A stretch of 64,000 nt of DNA, taken from NCBI RefSeq assembly GCF_000203815.1, contig NW_004457718.1:310001-374000 (forward strand). The letters are read 5' to 3'. This DNA is from Cavenderia fasciculata (Eukaryota > Evosea > Eumycetozoa > Acytosteliales > Cavenderiaceae). The position numbers were made by a program, and so were the translations under genes. Every line of letters begins with the position of its first letter. Within the stretch, counting starts at the first letter, position 1. Below the pieces are notes generated by a model that worked only from the letters and a program-made list of their open reading frames with translations, was not told the origin of the DNA and did not search any database. Of the stretch, positions 37,706-48,069 are shown one piece after another.

Positions 37706-38492
37706 TTAACCTTGTGGTGGACATGGTTGGGCATTGTTACATGAATCTGGTAATACCCAAGCTGAAGCGGGTGGAGTTGTTTGTCTAAAGTTTTCAAAGT
37801 TTTGAATGGTCCATCCAGAAGGGGCGGCAGCGAAAAAGAATGAACCGGGAGTCCAACCAGCTGTGGATGACCCGTTGGCATAGAACCCATAGCCAAACAA
37901 ACCACCGGATCCAGGTAGATAGATGGTCCAATAATCGATTTCTTGTCCATTCAATGGTGCACTCACATTTTGGGTGGCACCACAACCAGTGATGAAATTG
38001 GGTGATGGAGGATACCATGGATCACCAAAGACACAACATGGTGGTACGTCACTTGGAGCATCATCATGTGTCACAATATAAGAGACACCCTTTACATTTA
38101 TAAAATCACATGACCAATCTGAGCCATTTGAAAAGATTGGTACACAAAAATCATAGTATACTTCATGCATTGCTTGATTACTCCAATCGTAATATGTCAT
38201 ACCACGACCACCCTTGAATGGTGCTGGTACCATATTATTAGCATATGGTGGTGTTTCTTCTGATTCTGTATAAATGATTGTCCTAAGTAGAAGTGAAGAA
38301 TCAAAGTATATAAGTATAATGAACATTGAATCATTGTCTAAATTTAAACTATAAATAAACATACCAATCTACAACCCATTGTTCAGACCAGAATGGGTCA
38401 TCGTTACTCGAGCTGTCAACAGAGTAAGCAAAACATGCAGCTGACAGCAATACAACAACTACTAATATTAAATAATTATAAATATATTTCAT
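37706..38492 (-). CDS. Secreted cysteine-containing protein, unrecognised protist family
   Basis: Two exons (38365-38492 and 37706-38282) are joined by an 82-nt intron with a GTATGT donor and an ACTTAG acceptor; the join is in frame and gives 234 residues. I start at MKYIYNYLILVVVVLLSA, a clear signal peptide ending near ACFA; the frame extends up to 38537 without a better start. The mature part has MTYYDW, a Cys pair in VPPCCVF, the motif DPWYPPSPNF, the repeated WTP/GYGFY aromatic region and a C-terminal CNNAQPCPPQG. It resembles small secreted proteins I have seen in other protists, possibly ependymin-like in fold, but I cannot name the family. It is probably extracellular or vesicular. 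Confidence 0.72.
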
Positions 38493-38865
38493 TTTAAAAG
38501 TAAATGAATGAATGATGATGACGAATGAATCAAGCAATATTAAGTACTTAATCGAAAAAATCTAACGTCAAAATATCTGTGGAAGCGCATTCCTTTGATG
38601 ATGTAACAAACAACCTGAAAACCGATTAGTATTTTCTGTTCAAATATAGGACATCTCCGTGCTTGCTCTATCTATCTATCTACATTATTATTTGTAAAAG
38701 TAATAAACAACAACAAACAAACTCACTAACTAGTTTGTTCTTTTTTAATTCCAATTTTGTATTATTTTATTTTTGTCTCAGAGCCGATCGTCATATGAAG
38801 AGAGTGCTCTCTAGTTTGAGTGTTACACTATCTATGTACTCATCATGTGATAAATTAATAGACAA
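38493..38865. promoter_or_regulatory. Divergent promoter region
   Basis: A 373-bp spacer between genes diverging from 38492 and 38866. It has a pocket of higher G+C near 38575-38660 (GGAAGCGCATTCC) inside A/T-rich DNA, which is a likely location for shared regulatory sites. A plus-strand ORF at 38663-38869 has no support. Confidence 0.4.
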
Positions 38866-40464
38866 ATGAATACAAGACAAGTTCCACATTTAATAGAACA
38901 TCAAATAATCAATCTATTATTCAGGTGTCTTACAACTGATAGATATGTAGCCGATTATTTGGATGATATCATTGTATTGTCGAGTGTATGCAAGAGATGG
39001 TTTAATACAATTAAAGTGGCTTTATCTTGTTTGGATCCTAAACTACCATCAATGTATCAAACACCGTATAGATACTACCCAGATAAAACACCGATTCAAG
39101 AGTATAAAAGAATGATGGAACATCCACAAAGTCTATGTTCATCACCATTATCTTTTTATGCTTTAAATATTAGAGATACTTGTAAAGCATTAGATTATTT
39201 ATTATCTTCAACATCTTCGTCTTCATCTTTATCATTTAAATCAACATTTACATCAACCATACAATCATTATTTATTGTAAATGATGATCACAACACTAAT
39301 CTTTGTAAAAGATTGTTATCGTCATCATCATCATCTTCTTCTTCATCTTCGTCACAGTCATTAGAAATGCCAAATTTACAATCATTGTATTTATATAATG
39401 ACTATCAAGATGAAAAGAGATTTGATGAAAGGAGTTGTAAAAAATATTGTATTGAATATTTAGTTGAAGAGATGGATGGTAGATGGTTGATGAATATTAC
39501 AAAACTACAATTACAGTGTCGTGTAGAACCAGATGCATTGGTATCTAAGCTATTTCAGAGATGTCAGTCACTTGAAAAGTTGGATCTTGTAGCTGAGGGT
39601 TACGACTCTCATTATGTATTGGGTGGTTGGCCAAAGTTACTATCTTGTCTCTCGGAATGTCCACGAATCACCAAACTCGGTCTTGGATACGTCCAACAGA
39701 ATCAAACTAGAATAGTCAGACAACTGCCATTTGACAAGCTACCCAACACCATAACATCAATTAGAGTACCGAAAGATACAGTTTCATCATCACCTCTACT
39801 CAAACAATTGGTCAAACAACACAATACATCTATTAGAAAAATATCTTGTTTGGAACTTGACAAAGATTGGAATGAAATCTTAAAACATACCAATTTAACA
39901 AAGATTAGTTTGACTATCCCCTCCTCATCTTCCTCATCCTCTTCATCCTCATCCTCTCCGAGGATCCCTACAATAATAGCAGTATTTCCAATAACAATTC
40001 AATACTTGACAATTGAATTAGATCCAGATGATAGGACTATAGATTACAATGCATGGAAGTTGGAGGAATTGCCAACACTTGTCAAGGTGACTCTTAAACC
40101 AATGATTGTTAGACAACGAGCCACCTCTTTCAAGATGAGTGTTGTAAAATACCTCAGCGGTTTAATCGATCGTTCAAAGAGCCTGCAATCGATATCATTG
40201 GTTCGACTCCATTGGATCGAATATAATAAGACAGAGGCCGACCTTTTAATATTCAATCAACTATTTGATAGTATTTCAAACAACAAGAGTAAATCATTTA
40301 AACAATTTCATTTCGATACTTCTTTTTATCAAAAGTTGGGATGTATGTTTGAAAAGTATCAACAATCCTATCATAATAATAATAATACTACATGTCCATT
40401 AATCTATTATTCCAATGATACATTTGGTAACTATGGTATATTTATAATAAATACAAATAACTAA
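38866..40464 (+). CDS. F-box/LRR-like dictyostelid protein
   Basis: A single exon of 532 codons. The N-terminus (IEHQIINLLFRCL...IIVLSSVCKRWFNTI, about residues 9-50) has the pattern of a divergent F-box, with the SxVCKRWxxxI helix. The rest has leucine-spaced units (LEKLDLVAEG, ITKLGLGYV, TSIRVPKDT, LQSISLVRLHW) typical of degenerate LRRs in dictyostelid proteins. Three Ser runs from TCN repeats lie near 39208, 39320 and 39920. If the F-box is real, the protein would recruit substrates to an SCF ubiquitin ligase. That is family knowledge, not shown here. Confidence 0.72.
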   Translation: MNTRQVPHLIEHQIINLLFRCLTTDRYVADYLDDIIVLSSVCKRWFNTIKVALSCLDPKLPSMYQTPYRYYPDKTPIQEYKRMMEHPQSLCSSPLSFYALNIRDTCKALDYLLSSTSSSSSLSFKSTFTSTIQSLFIVNDDHNTNLCKRLLSSSSSSSSSSSSQSLEMPNLQSLYLYNDYQDEKRFDERSCKKYCIEYLVEEMDGRWLMNITKLQLQCRVEPDALVSKLFQRCQSLEKLDLVAEGYDSHYVLGGWPKLLSCLSECPRITKLGLGYVQQNQTRIVRQLPFDKLPNTITSIRVPKDTVSSSPLLKQLVKQHNTSIRKISCLELDKDWNEILKHTNLTKISLTIPSSSSSSSSSSSSPRIPTIIAVFPITIQYLTIELDPDDRTIDYNAWKLEELPTLVKVTLKPMIVRQRATSFKMSVVKYLSGLIDRSKSLQSISLVRLHWIEYNKTEADLLIFNQLFDSISNNKSKSFKQFHFDTSFYQKLGCMFEKYQQSYHNNNNTTCPLIYYSNDTFGNYGIFIINTNN

Positions 40465-40795
40465 CTTATAATCATGATTATGAAAATAAAGATATTGATA
40501 CAAATAATCTAGATGAACGTCTTTTAAGAGAGCTCTCTTTGTCGCGACAAACGCGAAAAAAGATTTTTAAAAATGTTTTTTTTGGGGGTTGCACGATTTG
40601 AGAGAGAGGGAGGGGAGATCTTTAGAAAGAAAGGGCAAGAATACTTAGAGATTTTGCAATATTTATTATTTATTATCATTATTCGTTTTCAAAAAGAAAT
40701 AGAGAGAGAGAGAAAAGAAGAGAGAGAGAGAGTTTGTAAATATAAGGATCTTGTAAACTAGAATAGAATAAAATAATATTAGATTAGATAGTAGA
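40465..40795 (+). promoter_or_regulatory. Upstream region with two adjacent palindromes
   Basis: AGAGAGCTCTCT (40527-40538) is followed at once by TTTGTCGCGACAAA (40538-40551). Both are perfect palindromes and unusually G+C-rich for this DNA. Purine-rich GAGA runs follow at 40600-40735, close to the start of the first CRD-like gene. This may be a promoter with a dyad-binding factor. Confidence 0.5.
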
Positions 40796-41872
40796 ATGAC
40801 AATGAAGATTTCAACTATTCTCGTATTGGCAACAGCTTTGCTTTGTACATGTATGTTTAAGTTTATATTCCCTCCTCCCCCTCCTCCTACCCCAATACTA
40901 TATTGTACACACAACACAATTGATCTTATTCTTATTATTCTTATTCTTCTTCTTCTTCATATTTCATTCTTCTAACTATATCTTTTTACTTTTAAATGTA
41001 ATTATTATTATTATTATTATTAGTATATATTAATGGATGTAGTGGAGCTGACCCAGTTATTGATTGTATCATTGATAATGGACGTCTATTTAACTTTTGT
41101 ATATCAAATTCATTTGAACAGGTGTACAACATCTCGACAATGGCCGCCTATGGGTTGAGAATACCTGAAGGTTATAACAACAGTCTTGTCCTAAACGACA
41201 CTTTTGTGCCAGGTCATACCTGCTTCCAACCTGCTCCTGACTCGAAGCTCTTTATCGACCAATTTGTTCAAGATGCAATCTACTCACTCCAAGACAATGA
41301 AAACCTCTTTACCAATCTCTCAATGACTGCTGACCAGATTAAAAATGGTGCTACTAAATGTGTTGAATTCTTGGCTATGCGTACTTGTACTCTTATATTT
41401 AGATGTATGTTTTGTTGTTGTATAATAATAATATTATACTGATGAAAAATAGAAAAGATATTAATATATATATATATACTCATCATTATTAATTATCATT
41501 CTCTATCTCTTTGTTAATTTAGCACCATACCCAGATCAAAAGGAAGGATGTGGTTCTTTTTGTCCAACTATTTATAGAAGCGGGTGTCCATACGCTAAAT
41601 ATCCACTTGAATTCCAGGGATTACAAATGTACCCACCAAATGTAACCGAGTGTTATGTCGGGCTCTCCAACAGCACCGACGACAAAACCTGTAACGTCTT
41701 TAACATGCTCAACCGTATTGGTGATTTCAACTACGTCCCAACCACAACCACCAACGACAAAGAAGAGGACGATGTTTTGGCTGGAACCCTTTTAGCTTTT
41801 GGTTTGTTGATTGCTTTCTTGTTGATTATCGGTTCATTAAGTTTTATTATGAGCAGACAACAAAAGAAATAG
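40796..41872 (+). CDS. Type I membrane protein with Frizzled-CRD-like cysteines, paralogue A
   Basis: Exons 40796-40850, 41024-41404 and 41523-41872 give 261 residues in frame. The signal peptide is MTMKISTILVLATALLC. The ectodomain has CIIDNGRLFNFC, then C-x-EFLAMRTC followed by CGSFCPTIYRSGC, a spacing like the second half of a Frizzled cysteine-rich domain. N-glycosylation sequons are common. A C-terminal membrane helix (TLLAFGLLIAFLLIIGSL) is followed by a short basic tail ending RQQKK. This is the first of three tandem paralogues with the same three-exon plan. Role unknown; it could bind a ligand at the surface or in the endomembrane system. Confidence 0.82.
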
Positions 41873-42168
41873 ATAATATAAAAAACAACATTGACCAACC
41901 AACCCAACCAACCCACAACAATATATATATTATATAATTATAGGCATACTACTAAATAAATAAATAAAATAAATAAATAAAAAAAAGAAAATTAGTAAAG
42001 TAAAAAAATAAACTCTCTCTCTCTATATATATATATATTTATCTCTGTCTCTTTGTTTTTATGTTTATGTTTGGTGATAAAAAAGATGAAGGAAGGGTTT
42101 CTTTTCTTTTGTTGCAAAATGTTTTTTTTGTTTAGGAGCTTAAAAATAATTATTGATCCAAGATATTT

Positions 42169-42366
42169 TTACTGGCTCAAACTTGGGAGTATCGAGTCAT
42201 AGCCTTTTGGTATCCCTCGTCTCCAAAGGGGGGTTGTTTTTTTATCCAAAAGATAGTTCACACAATCGTTGAATCTTTCAATGGTCACCAAATCTGCTGC
42301 GCTATAATCCTTCAGTTTACCTCCATCAAAGTTTGAAGTCCGTCTTATAAAAATTTCTTTTTCTCT
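42169..42366 (-). pseudogene. Orphan coding-like fragment, about 65 codons, no start
   Basis: The minus strand reads a coherent, non-repetitive 65-codon frame (FDGGKLKDYSAADLVTIE, NDCVNYLLDKKTTPLWRRG) ending at TAA 42169-42171. There is no ATG, and a TGA lies just upstream. Its base composition is clearly less A/T-rich than the flanks. It may be the last exon of a lost gene or an unlisted exon. I cannot assign a family. Confidence 0.4.
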
Positions 42367-42428
42367 TCAATAAGTACATATCTTTACACATAGACATATA
42401 TATATAATTTTTTCAAACAATAATAATA

Positions 42429-43432
42429 ATGTACAAGAGTAATAGTGTCATCATATGTTTAATCATATCATTGTAAGTCAAGTTTTTGATCAGCGAGAAT
42501 TCTATGAAAGGTGGAGAAAATGAATTATCTAATCTTAACCTCAACCCATTCCACATGATACATCAAATTTATCTCTACTCTATAGATTATACATTCATAG
42601 TTGTCAAGGACAAGTAACCAAAAATATATCATGTATAATAGATGATGGTCATTTGTTTGATTTCTGTCCAATGGTACCATCGTCATTAAAGTATTATTCG
42701 TATGCGGCATTGAGTAATATCCCAGACTCGGTTATGACACTCGAATTTTATGATGGTCTCGTACTAGACCCAACCCCAATCGATGCCAATGGCACTACAT
42801 GTTACAGACAATCCAACTCTTCTTTGAAAATTGACGCATTTATCCGCGATGCCGTCTACTCTGCTCAAAACAATACAAACCTATACACCAACTACTCTTC
42901 ATCAGTCTCAGAGGCAAAGGCTTCAGCTATTGAATGCATTGAATTTATTGCCATGCGTCTTTGTACTTTAACTTTTAGAGGTTAGTAAAAAAGTCAACAA
43001 CCTTATATTGAATCAATCAATTATTAATTTGTTATTAATTTCTTATATTTTTATATATAATTAGCAAACTATCCAGATCTTGAAGATTCATGTGGTGGTT
43101 ATTGCCCATCATTATTTAAGAAATGTAATTATACAGTGTGGCCAGTGGCATATGAACCAACATTTAATGGTCAATCGCTCAATATCACTTATCAAATGTT
43201 CCCAAAGACACTTGATGAGTGTTATGCGGGTATTCTAACCAACACTACAACCAATTGCACTGTTGCGACATTGTCAAAGGCACTCGGAAACTTTGACTAT
43301 AACTTTGTAGTGCCAGGTGAGGAGGTAGAGAGCGTTGTACCAGGCACCCTCTTGGGTTTTGGTTTATTATTGGCTTTCCTATTACTCATTGGTACTTTGG
43401 CTTTTATTATGAGTAAACAACAAAAGAAATAA
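42429..43432 (+). CDS. Type I membrane protein with Frizzled-CRD-like cysteines, paralogue B
   Basis: Exons 42429-42472, 42601-42980 and 43065-43432 give 263 residues. The short first exon encodes MYKSNSVIICLIIS, the start of a signal peptide. The ectodomain keeps SCIIDDGHLFDFC, C-x-EFIAMRLC and CGGYCPSLFKKC. The C-terminal helix TLLGFGLLLAFLLLIGTLAF is followed by a tail ending KQQKK. The intron 1 donor is GTAAGT and the intron 2 donor is GTTAGT. The splice into exon 2 is in a different phase from paralogue A but matches paralogue C. Confidence 0.82.
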
Positions 43433-43948
43433 GATAGATAATAGATAGAAATAATAATAATAGATAATAGATAGAAATAATAATAATAATAATAATAGTA
43501 GAAACTAGATAGTTAGTTTTTTTTTTTTATAAACCAGAAAAAACTAATAATAATAATAATTGAATAATAATAATAAACCATCTTCACACCCCCTGCCCTG
43601 TATTTTAAATTTAATTTTTATTATATATATATATGGATCTTATTATTTTTTTTATTATTTATTATTATTAGTATAAAAAAAAAAGGGTTAGTTAGTTTTT
43701 CTGATTTAGGGAGTAGTGTGGGTGTGGTGATGGTTTGATTAAAAGGGTGACTCTCTCCCATCCTACCTACCCTCAACCCCAATTTTGGGTTATTATTTTA
43801 TTTTTTTATTTAAATTTTGTGATTGATTGATTCCAGTGATGACAGTCAATAAACCAATAATAAAATAAAGTTTTTATATTTATATTTTTATTTATTATAT
43901 TCTTTCTCTCTCTTTTGCTCTATAGCAATATATTCTACTATTTAATAA
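43433..43948. other. AT-rich spacer with separated inverted repeat
   Basis: This 516-bp spacer lies between paralogues B and C. It contains AAT/ATAG repeats (43434-43500) and an inverted repeat of about 17 bp with two mismatches: AAACCATCTTCACACCC (43575-43591) against GGGTGTGGTGATGGTTT (43720-43736). A small dyad AACCC/GGGTT lies at 43775-43791. No coding sequence was seen. Confidence 0.5.
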
Positions 43949-44909
43949 ATGTTATTTTCAAAAAATAAAAACAAGATAACATCATCATTTAATATTTTAC
44001 TTTTAGAATTAATTTTTCTATGTTTGTATGTATATTCTCTCACTCTCTCTCTTTTACTTTTTCTAACAATATTAATTTCTTTTTTTAAGTTTATTATTTA
44101 TAGTTAGTATAAATGGAGAATCGACGACAAGTACAGATGGTCCAGTTTGTATTGAGGATAAAAATAATGATTTATTTGGATTTTGTAAAACGTCTGGGAA
44201 TGGAACAGGAAGGAAATATGGTTTAGAGGAATTAACCAGACTAGGTATACGTTTAACGTCATCATTTATGTCTTCTTTATCTAGAAATGGGACTAATGAG
44301 TGCCATGTTGCAAATGGTACCTACAAGATTGATGTTTTTATCAGAGATGCAATCTATTCAACTCAACACAATCCAAGATTCTATACAAACTCAAGGGTAT
44401 CAAGTGAAAAAGCAACTGCTGATGCATTGAATTGTGCTGAATTATTGGCAATTAGATTATGTACTATGGCTTTTAGATGTTTGTATTTGATACAAAAAAA
44501 AATAGATAAATGTATTTTATTCATTTTCCTAATATTTTTTTATTTAGATGATTATCCAAATTTTGAGGATGCATGTGGAGGATATTGTGAAAGTATATTT
44601 AAATCGTGTAGTCATGCAGAATACCCTATTGTATATGAAACTAAATCCGAATTTACAACACTCACCTTTAATATAAAGCCAAAGGATATGACTGAATGTC
44701 TGGACGGATTAGTAGATAAAGTTAACGAAAATTGTACTATATTTCCAATGAGTAATTATATTCAAAATTATACATACTCTCCATCAACTCGCTACGGACG
44801 AGACAATGTAGTTCCTGGAACACTAGTTGCTTTTGCATTACTAGTTTCATTCCTCTTAATCATTGGAACTCTAACTCTAATTATGAATAGACAACAAAAA
44901 AGATTATAA
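43949..44909 (+). CDS. Type I membrane protein with Frizzled-CRD-like cysteines, paralogue C
   Basis: Exons 43949-44025, 44108-44478 and 44548-44909 give 269 residues in frame. At intron 1 the second AG (44106-44107) must be used, because the first gives a stop. The ectodomain has CIEDKNNDLFGFC, CAELLAIRLC and CGGYCESIFKSC. The membrane helix (TLVAFALLVSFLLIIGTL) and NRQQKRL tail end the protein. The 69-nt intron 2 has no stop and keeps frame, so retention would add 23 mostly hydrophobic residues. It is more diverged and more A/T-rich in codon use than A and B. Confidence 0.8.
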
Positions 44910-45217
44910 TGAAAACAAAAAATATACAACAAAATCCCTCCCCCACAAATATTTAATCAGTCAAAATAAATTAATATAATAAATTAGTATAATAAATAAA
45001 TTATATATACTTACTTTTAGGTTCTTTATCTTTTCCCTATTTCCAATGATACTTTAAAAATTAATATGGGGACGTGATTTTTTTTAATTTTATTTTCATT
45101 TTTTTTTTCGTTGTTCCGTCCGTCTATTCTCTGTTCAAATTAGCTTTGATTAAAAGATTCTAATAGTAGTAGAGTTAGAGTAGATATAGTCTAGTTTTAT
45201 ATTTAGAGTTAGTAAAG
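44910..45217 (+). promoter_or_regulatory. Spacer and promoter region of the PheRS alpha gene
   Basis: A 308-bp A/T-rich spacer. A T run (45080-45110) followed by CGTTGTTCCGTCCGTC and a short leader precedes the ATG at 45218. No further gene seen. Confidence 0.35.
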
Positions 45218-46941
45218 ATGGTTATTGCAAACTTTGATGAGATACTCTTCAAGACTTTGGATGTCAACAAGGTGATTGAAAACACTAGAGAATGGGCCAC
45301 TCAAAACGAATGGGATCATCAAGAACTTGTCGGTCACTTGAAGAGTTGGGAGTCCATGTTCACCATCAAGTGTGATAACAAGGATATGCAAACATACGAG
45401 TTGACTGCCAACGGCAAGGACGCCCTTGACAATGGTTCACCAGAATACAGAATGTTTAACGATCTCCCAGTCGATGGTGTAACAATGAAAGAAGCAAACG
45501 TATGTCATAGTAGAAGTAGTAGTAGTAGTAGTCTATACTTTTAATCAAAATGATATTAATATGAATCATATATCAATCATATCTATCTATGTATTTCAGG
45601 AGAAATATGGTAGCACAGCATTTGGAGCAGCAAAGAATAAGGGATGGGTCAAGGTTGACAAAGGAAAAGTCGTAAAGAATGCAGAGACTGTTGAAGATGT
45701 TGCAAGAAAGTTATTGTCAAATCTCAGCATTCTTGAAAAGAAGGATATCGATGCACTCAAAAAGGACAAGTTTGTCATGGAGAAGAAGATCACCTATTTC
45801 ACTGTATCACAAGGTGAAAAGTATAATATTAGAAAGAAGGAGGTCTCTGATCTTACCATGGATATGCTTAAAAAGTATGTTGAAATGAAAATGACAATCA
45901 TTATAGTAATTATTATTATATATTGACCAACATGTTTACTTTTTAATTTTAGTAACTCTTGGAAAGATGAAACATTCAAATTCAACACTCTTTCAATGGG
46001 AACTAAACCAGATTCTGGTTTCCGTCATCCATTGAACAAGGTAAAGGCTGAATTCAAGCAAATCTTTATTGAAATGGGTTTCGAAGAGATGCCAACCAGC
46101 AACTATGTAGAAAATTCATTCTGGAACTTTGATGCTCTTTTCCAACCACAACAACATCCAGCTCGTGATGCTCATGATACTTTCTTTTTGAGTGGTAAGA
46201 TATATATATATTATAATATATTATATACATATAAATGATTATTATTAATATAATTATATTTATTTTATTTCTATAGACCCAAAGACATCACACGATTTCA
46301 CAGATGAACATTTAGAAAAAGTTAGAAAAGTTCATAGTGAAGGAGGATATGGATCATGGGGATGGAGATATGATTGGAAGCTTGAAGAGGCTGAAAAGAA
46401 CATTCTTAGAACTCACACGACCGCTGTATCATCACGTATGCTTTACAAGCTTGCCAACCAACCAGGAGGATTCACACCAAAGAAGTACTTTTCAGTGGAT
46501 CGTGTCTTCCGTAACGAATCACTAGACGCTACTCATTTGGCAGAGTTCCATCAAGTCGAAGGTCTCGTTGCAGGCTACGACATTTCACTCTCCAATCTCA
46601 TTGGTATCTTTTCCGAATTCTTTAAGCGTTTGGGTATTGAAGACATTCAATTCAAGCCAGCTTTCAATCCATACACTGAACCATCTATGGAAATCTTTGG
46701 TGTTCATTCCAAGTTGGGTCGTATGGAGTTGGGTAACTCTGGTCTCTTCCGTCCAGAAATGTTGCTCCCATTGGGTCTCCCAGAAGGTGTCCAAGTCGCT
46801 GCTTGGGGTCTCTCTCTTGAACGTCCAACCATGATCAAATACGGTCTCAACACTATTCGTGATATCTTTGGTAATAATCTAAACATTGAATTCATTCAAT
46901 CAAATCCAATTTGTATGTTCCCTCCAACTAAAACTTTATAA
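45218..46941 (+). CDS. phesA: Phenylalanine--tRNA ligase alpha subunit, cytosolic
   Basis: Exons 45218-45499, 45600-45874, 45953-46194 and 46277-46941 give 487 residues in one frame, close to the usual length of the eukaryotic alpha chain. The C-terminal two-thirds is a class II synthetase core. Motif 1 lies around [20 protein letters not shown]. Motif 2 is [20 protein letters not shown], and motif 3 is [17 protein letters not shown]. The N-terminal region contains the winged-helix, tRNA-binding part. The enzyme charges tRNA-Phe as an alpha2-beta2 tetramer in the cytosol. Donors are GTATGT, GTATGT and GTAAGA. It is a single-copy housekeeping gene among expanding families. Confidence 0.96.
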
Positions 46942-47095
46942 GAAAACAAAATAATAAAATAATAAAATAAATCAAATAGATAGATAATAAATATTATATT
47001 ATATCTATAATACGTAATATTAGTTGTGTTTGTTGTTATAATTTGTACAATTTTATTTTCTATTTCTATTTCTATTTCTATTTCTATTTCTTTAA

Positions 47096-47740
47096 TTAGT
47101 CAGGTAGGGTACCTTCGACAAATTGACCGCTGTTTGTATCATAAAAGATTGATTTGGTTGTATTGGTTGAATGTTGAGAGGCTTGACCAAAATCTAAAAC
47201 AATGGGTTGACCAATTACTTTGAATATGGGGAACCCCTTTTTAGTGTCGGATTCCAAATAGACTATAGCTTTGTTGGTAGGATTAAACTCTGCCGAGTTG
47301 TTATATAGTACATAGGTTGCGTTTAGTTCAGAGTCGATTTGCTTTCCATTGATCTCTCCAATCTGTGTCGCACCAAAGTACATGCCCGCTGGCTCGCTAT
47401 ATCGATTGACCACTCCATAACCTTTGACTCGTGCTGCATCAGGTGTCATAAAGTACCCGCTGTCAGAGAGTGGGTACTCGTGTGTCTTTGATGCGCTTGC
47501 AACATCTGCCACTCTAAATATTGCTTGATCTTGGTTAAAACTCGATGCTGCAAACAAACCAAAACTATTGTTCCATACAACTCGGTTATGATTGAATGGT
47601 TTAAAAGACTGCCAAGCCACATTTGAATCACCATAGTCCATCCATCTCTGTACGACCACTCTTTGTTTAGCCTCTGTTATCTGATCCAATGCTTCATCAC
47701 TAAATTGTATCTCTAATTCATAGATTCCTATATATTCCAT
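47096..47740 (-). CDS. Soluble orphan protein, bacterial- or fungal-like
   Basis: A single exon of 214 codons; the ATG at 47738-47740 is the first in frame. There is no signal peptide or membrane helix. Motifs include AWQSFKPFNHNRVVW, FGLFAASS, RYSEPAGMYFGATQIGEING and a late IVYLESDTKKGFPI. The look is of a compact beta-rich domain. I have an impression of similar hypothetical proteins in bacteria and fungi but cannot name a family, so transfer is only a suggestion. Codon use is less A/T-biased than the ankyrin array. It has no intron. Confidence 0.65.
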   Translation of the reverse strand: MEYIGIYELEIQFSDEALDQITEAKQRVVVQRWMDYGDSNVAWQSFKPFNHNRVVWNNSFGLFAASSFNQDQAIFRVADVASASKTHEYPLSDSGYFMTPDAARVKGYGVVNRYSEPAGMYFGATQIGEINGKQIDSELNATYVLYNNSAEFNPTNKAIVYLESDTKKGFPIFKVIGQPIVLDFGQASQHSTNTTKSIFYDTNSGQFVEGTLPD

Positions 47741-48069
47741 CAATAAAATAAATATATATATGTTGATTGTATATGTTGTATATGTTGTATGTTGTATATG
47801 TTTTTGTTATTAATAGTTTTAATCGTGTGTGTAAAGAATGATCACATTTAAAAAGATTTGTTTGTTTGATTTATTTTTCAAGCGCGATCAAAAGGGTCTG
47901 CCACATGCATAACACAAACAAGTGTTTTCCTTTTTTGTGAACGATTTGCCCACCCATCGAAAAAACCCATCGATTGTTTGTTGATAGTAATATTCGGGTT
48001 GTGTGGTCAAAGGGGCAGCTCGACCTTTGATTAATTTAATTGATTTATTTATTTTTTTAACTTGAATTA
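47741..48069. other. Spacer with a G+C-richer patch
   Basis: Upstream region of the 47096-47740 gene. GTATATGTT repeats lie at 47760-47805. A less A/T-rich patch (47880-48025) holds a minus-strand ORF with CLCYACGRPF and a direct repeat CCCATCGA at 47953 and 47967. I could not decide whether this patch is coding. Confidence 0.35.
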
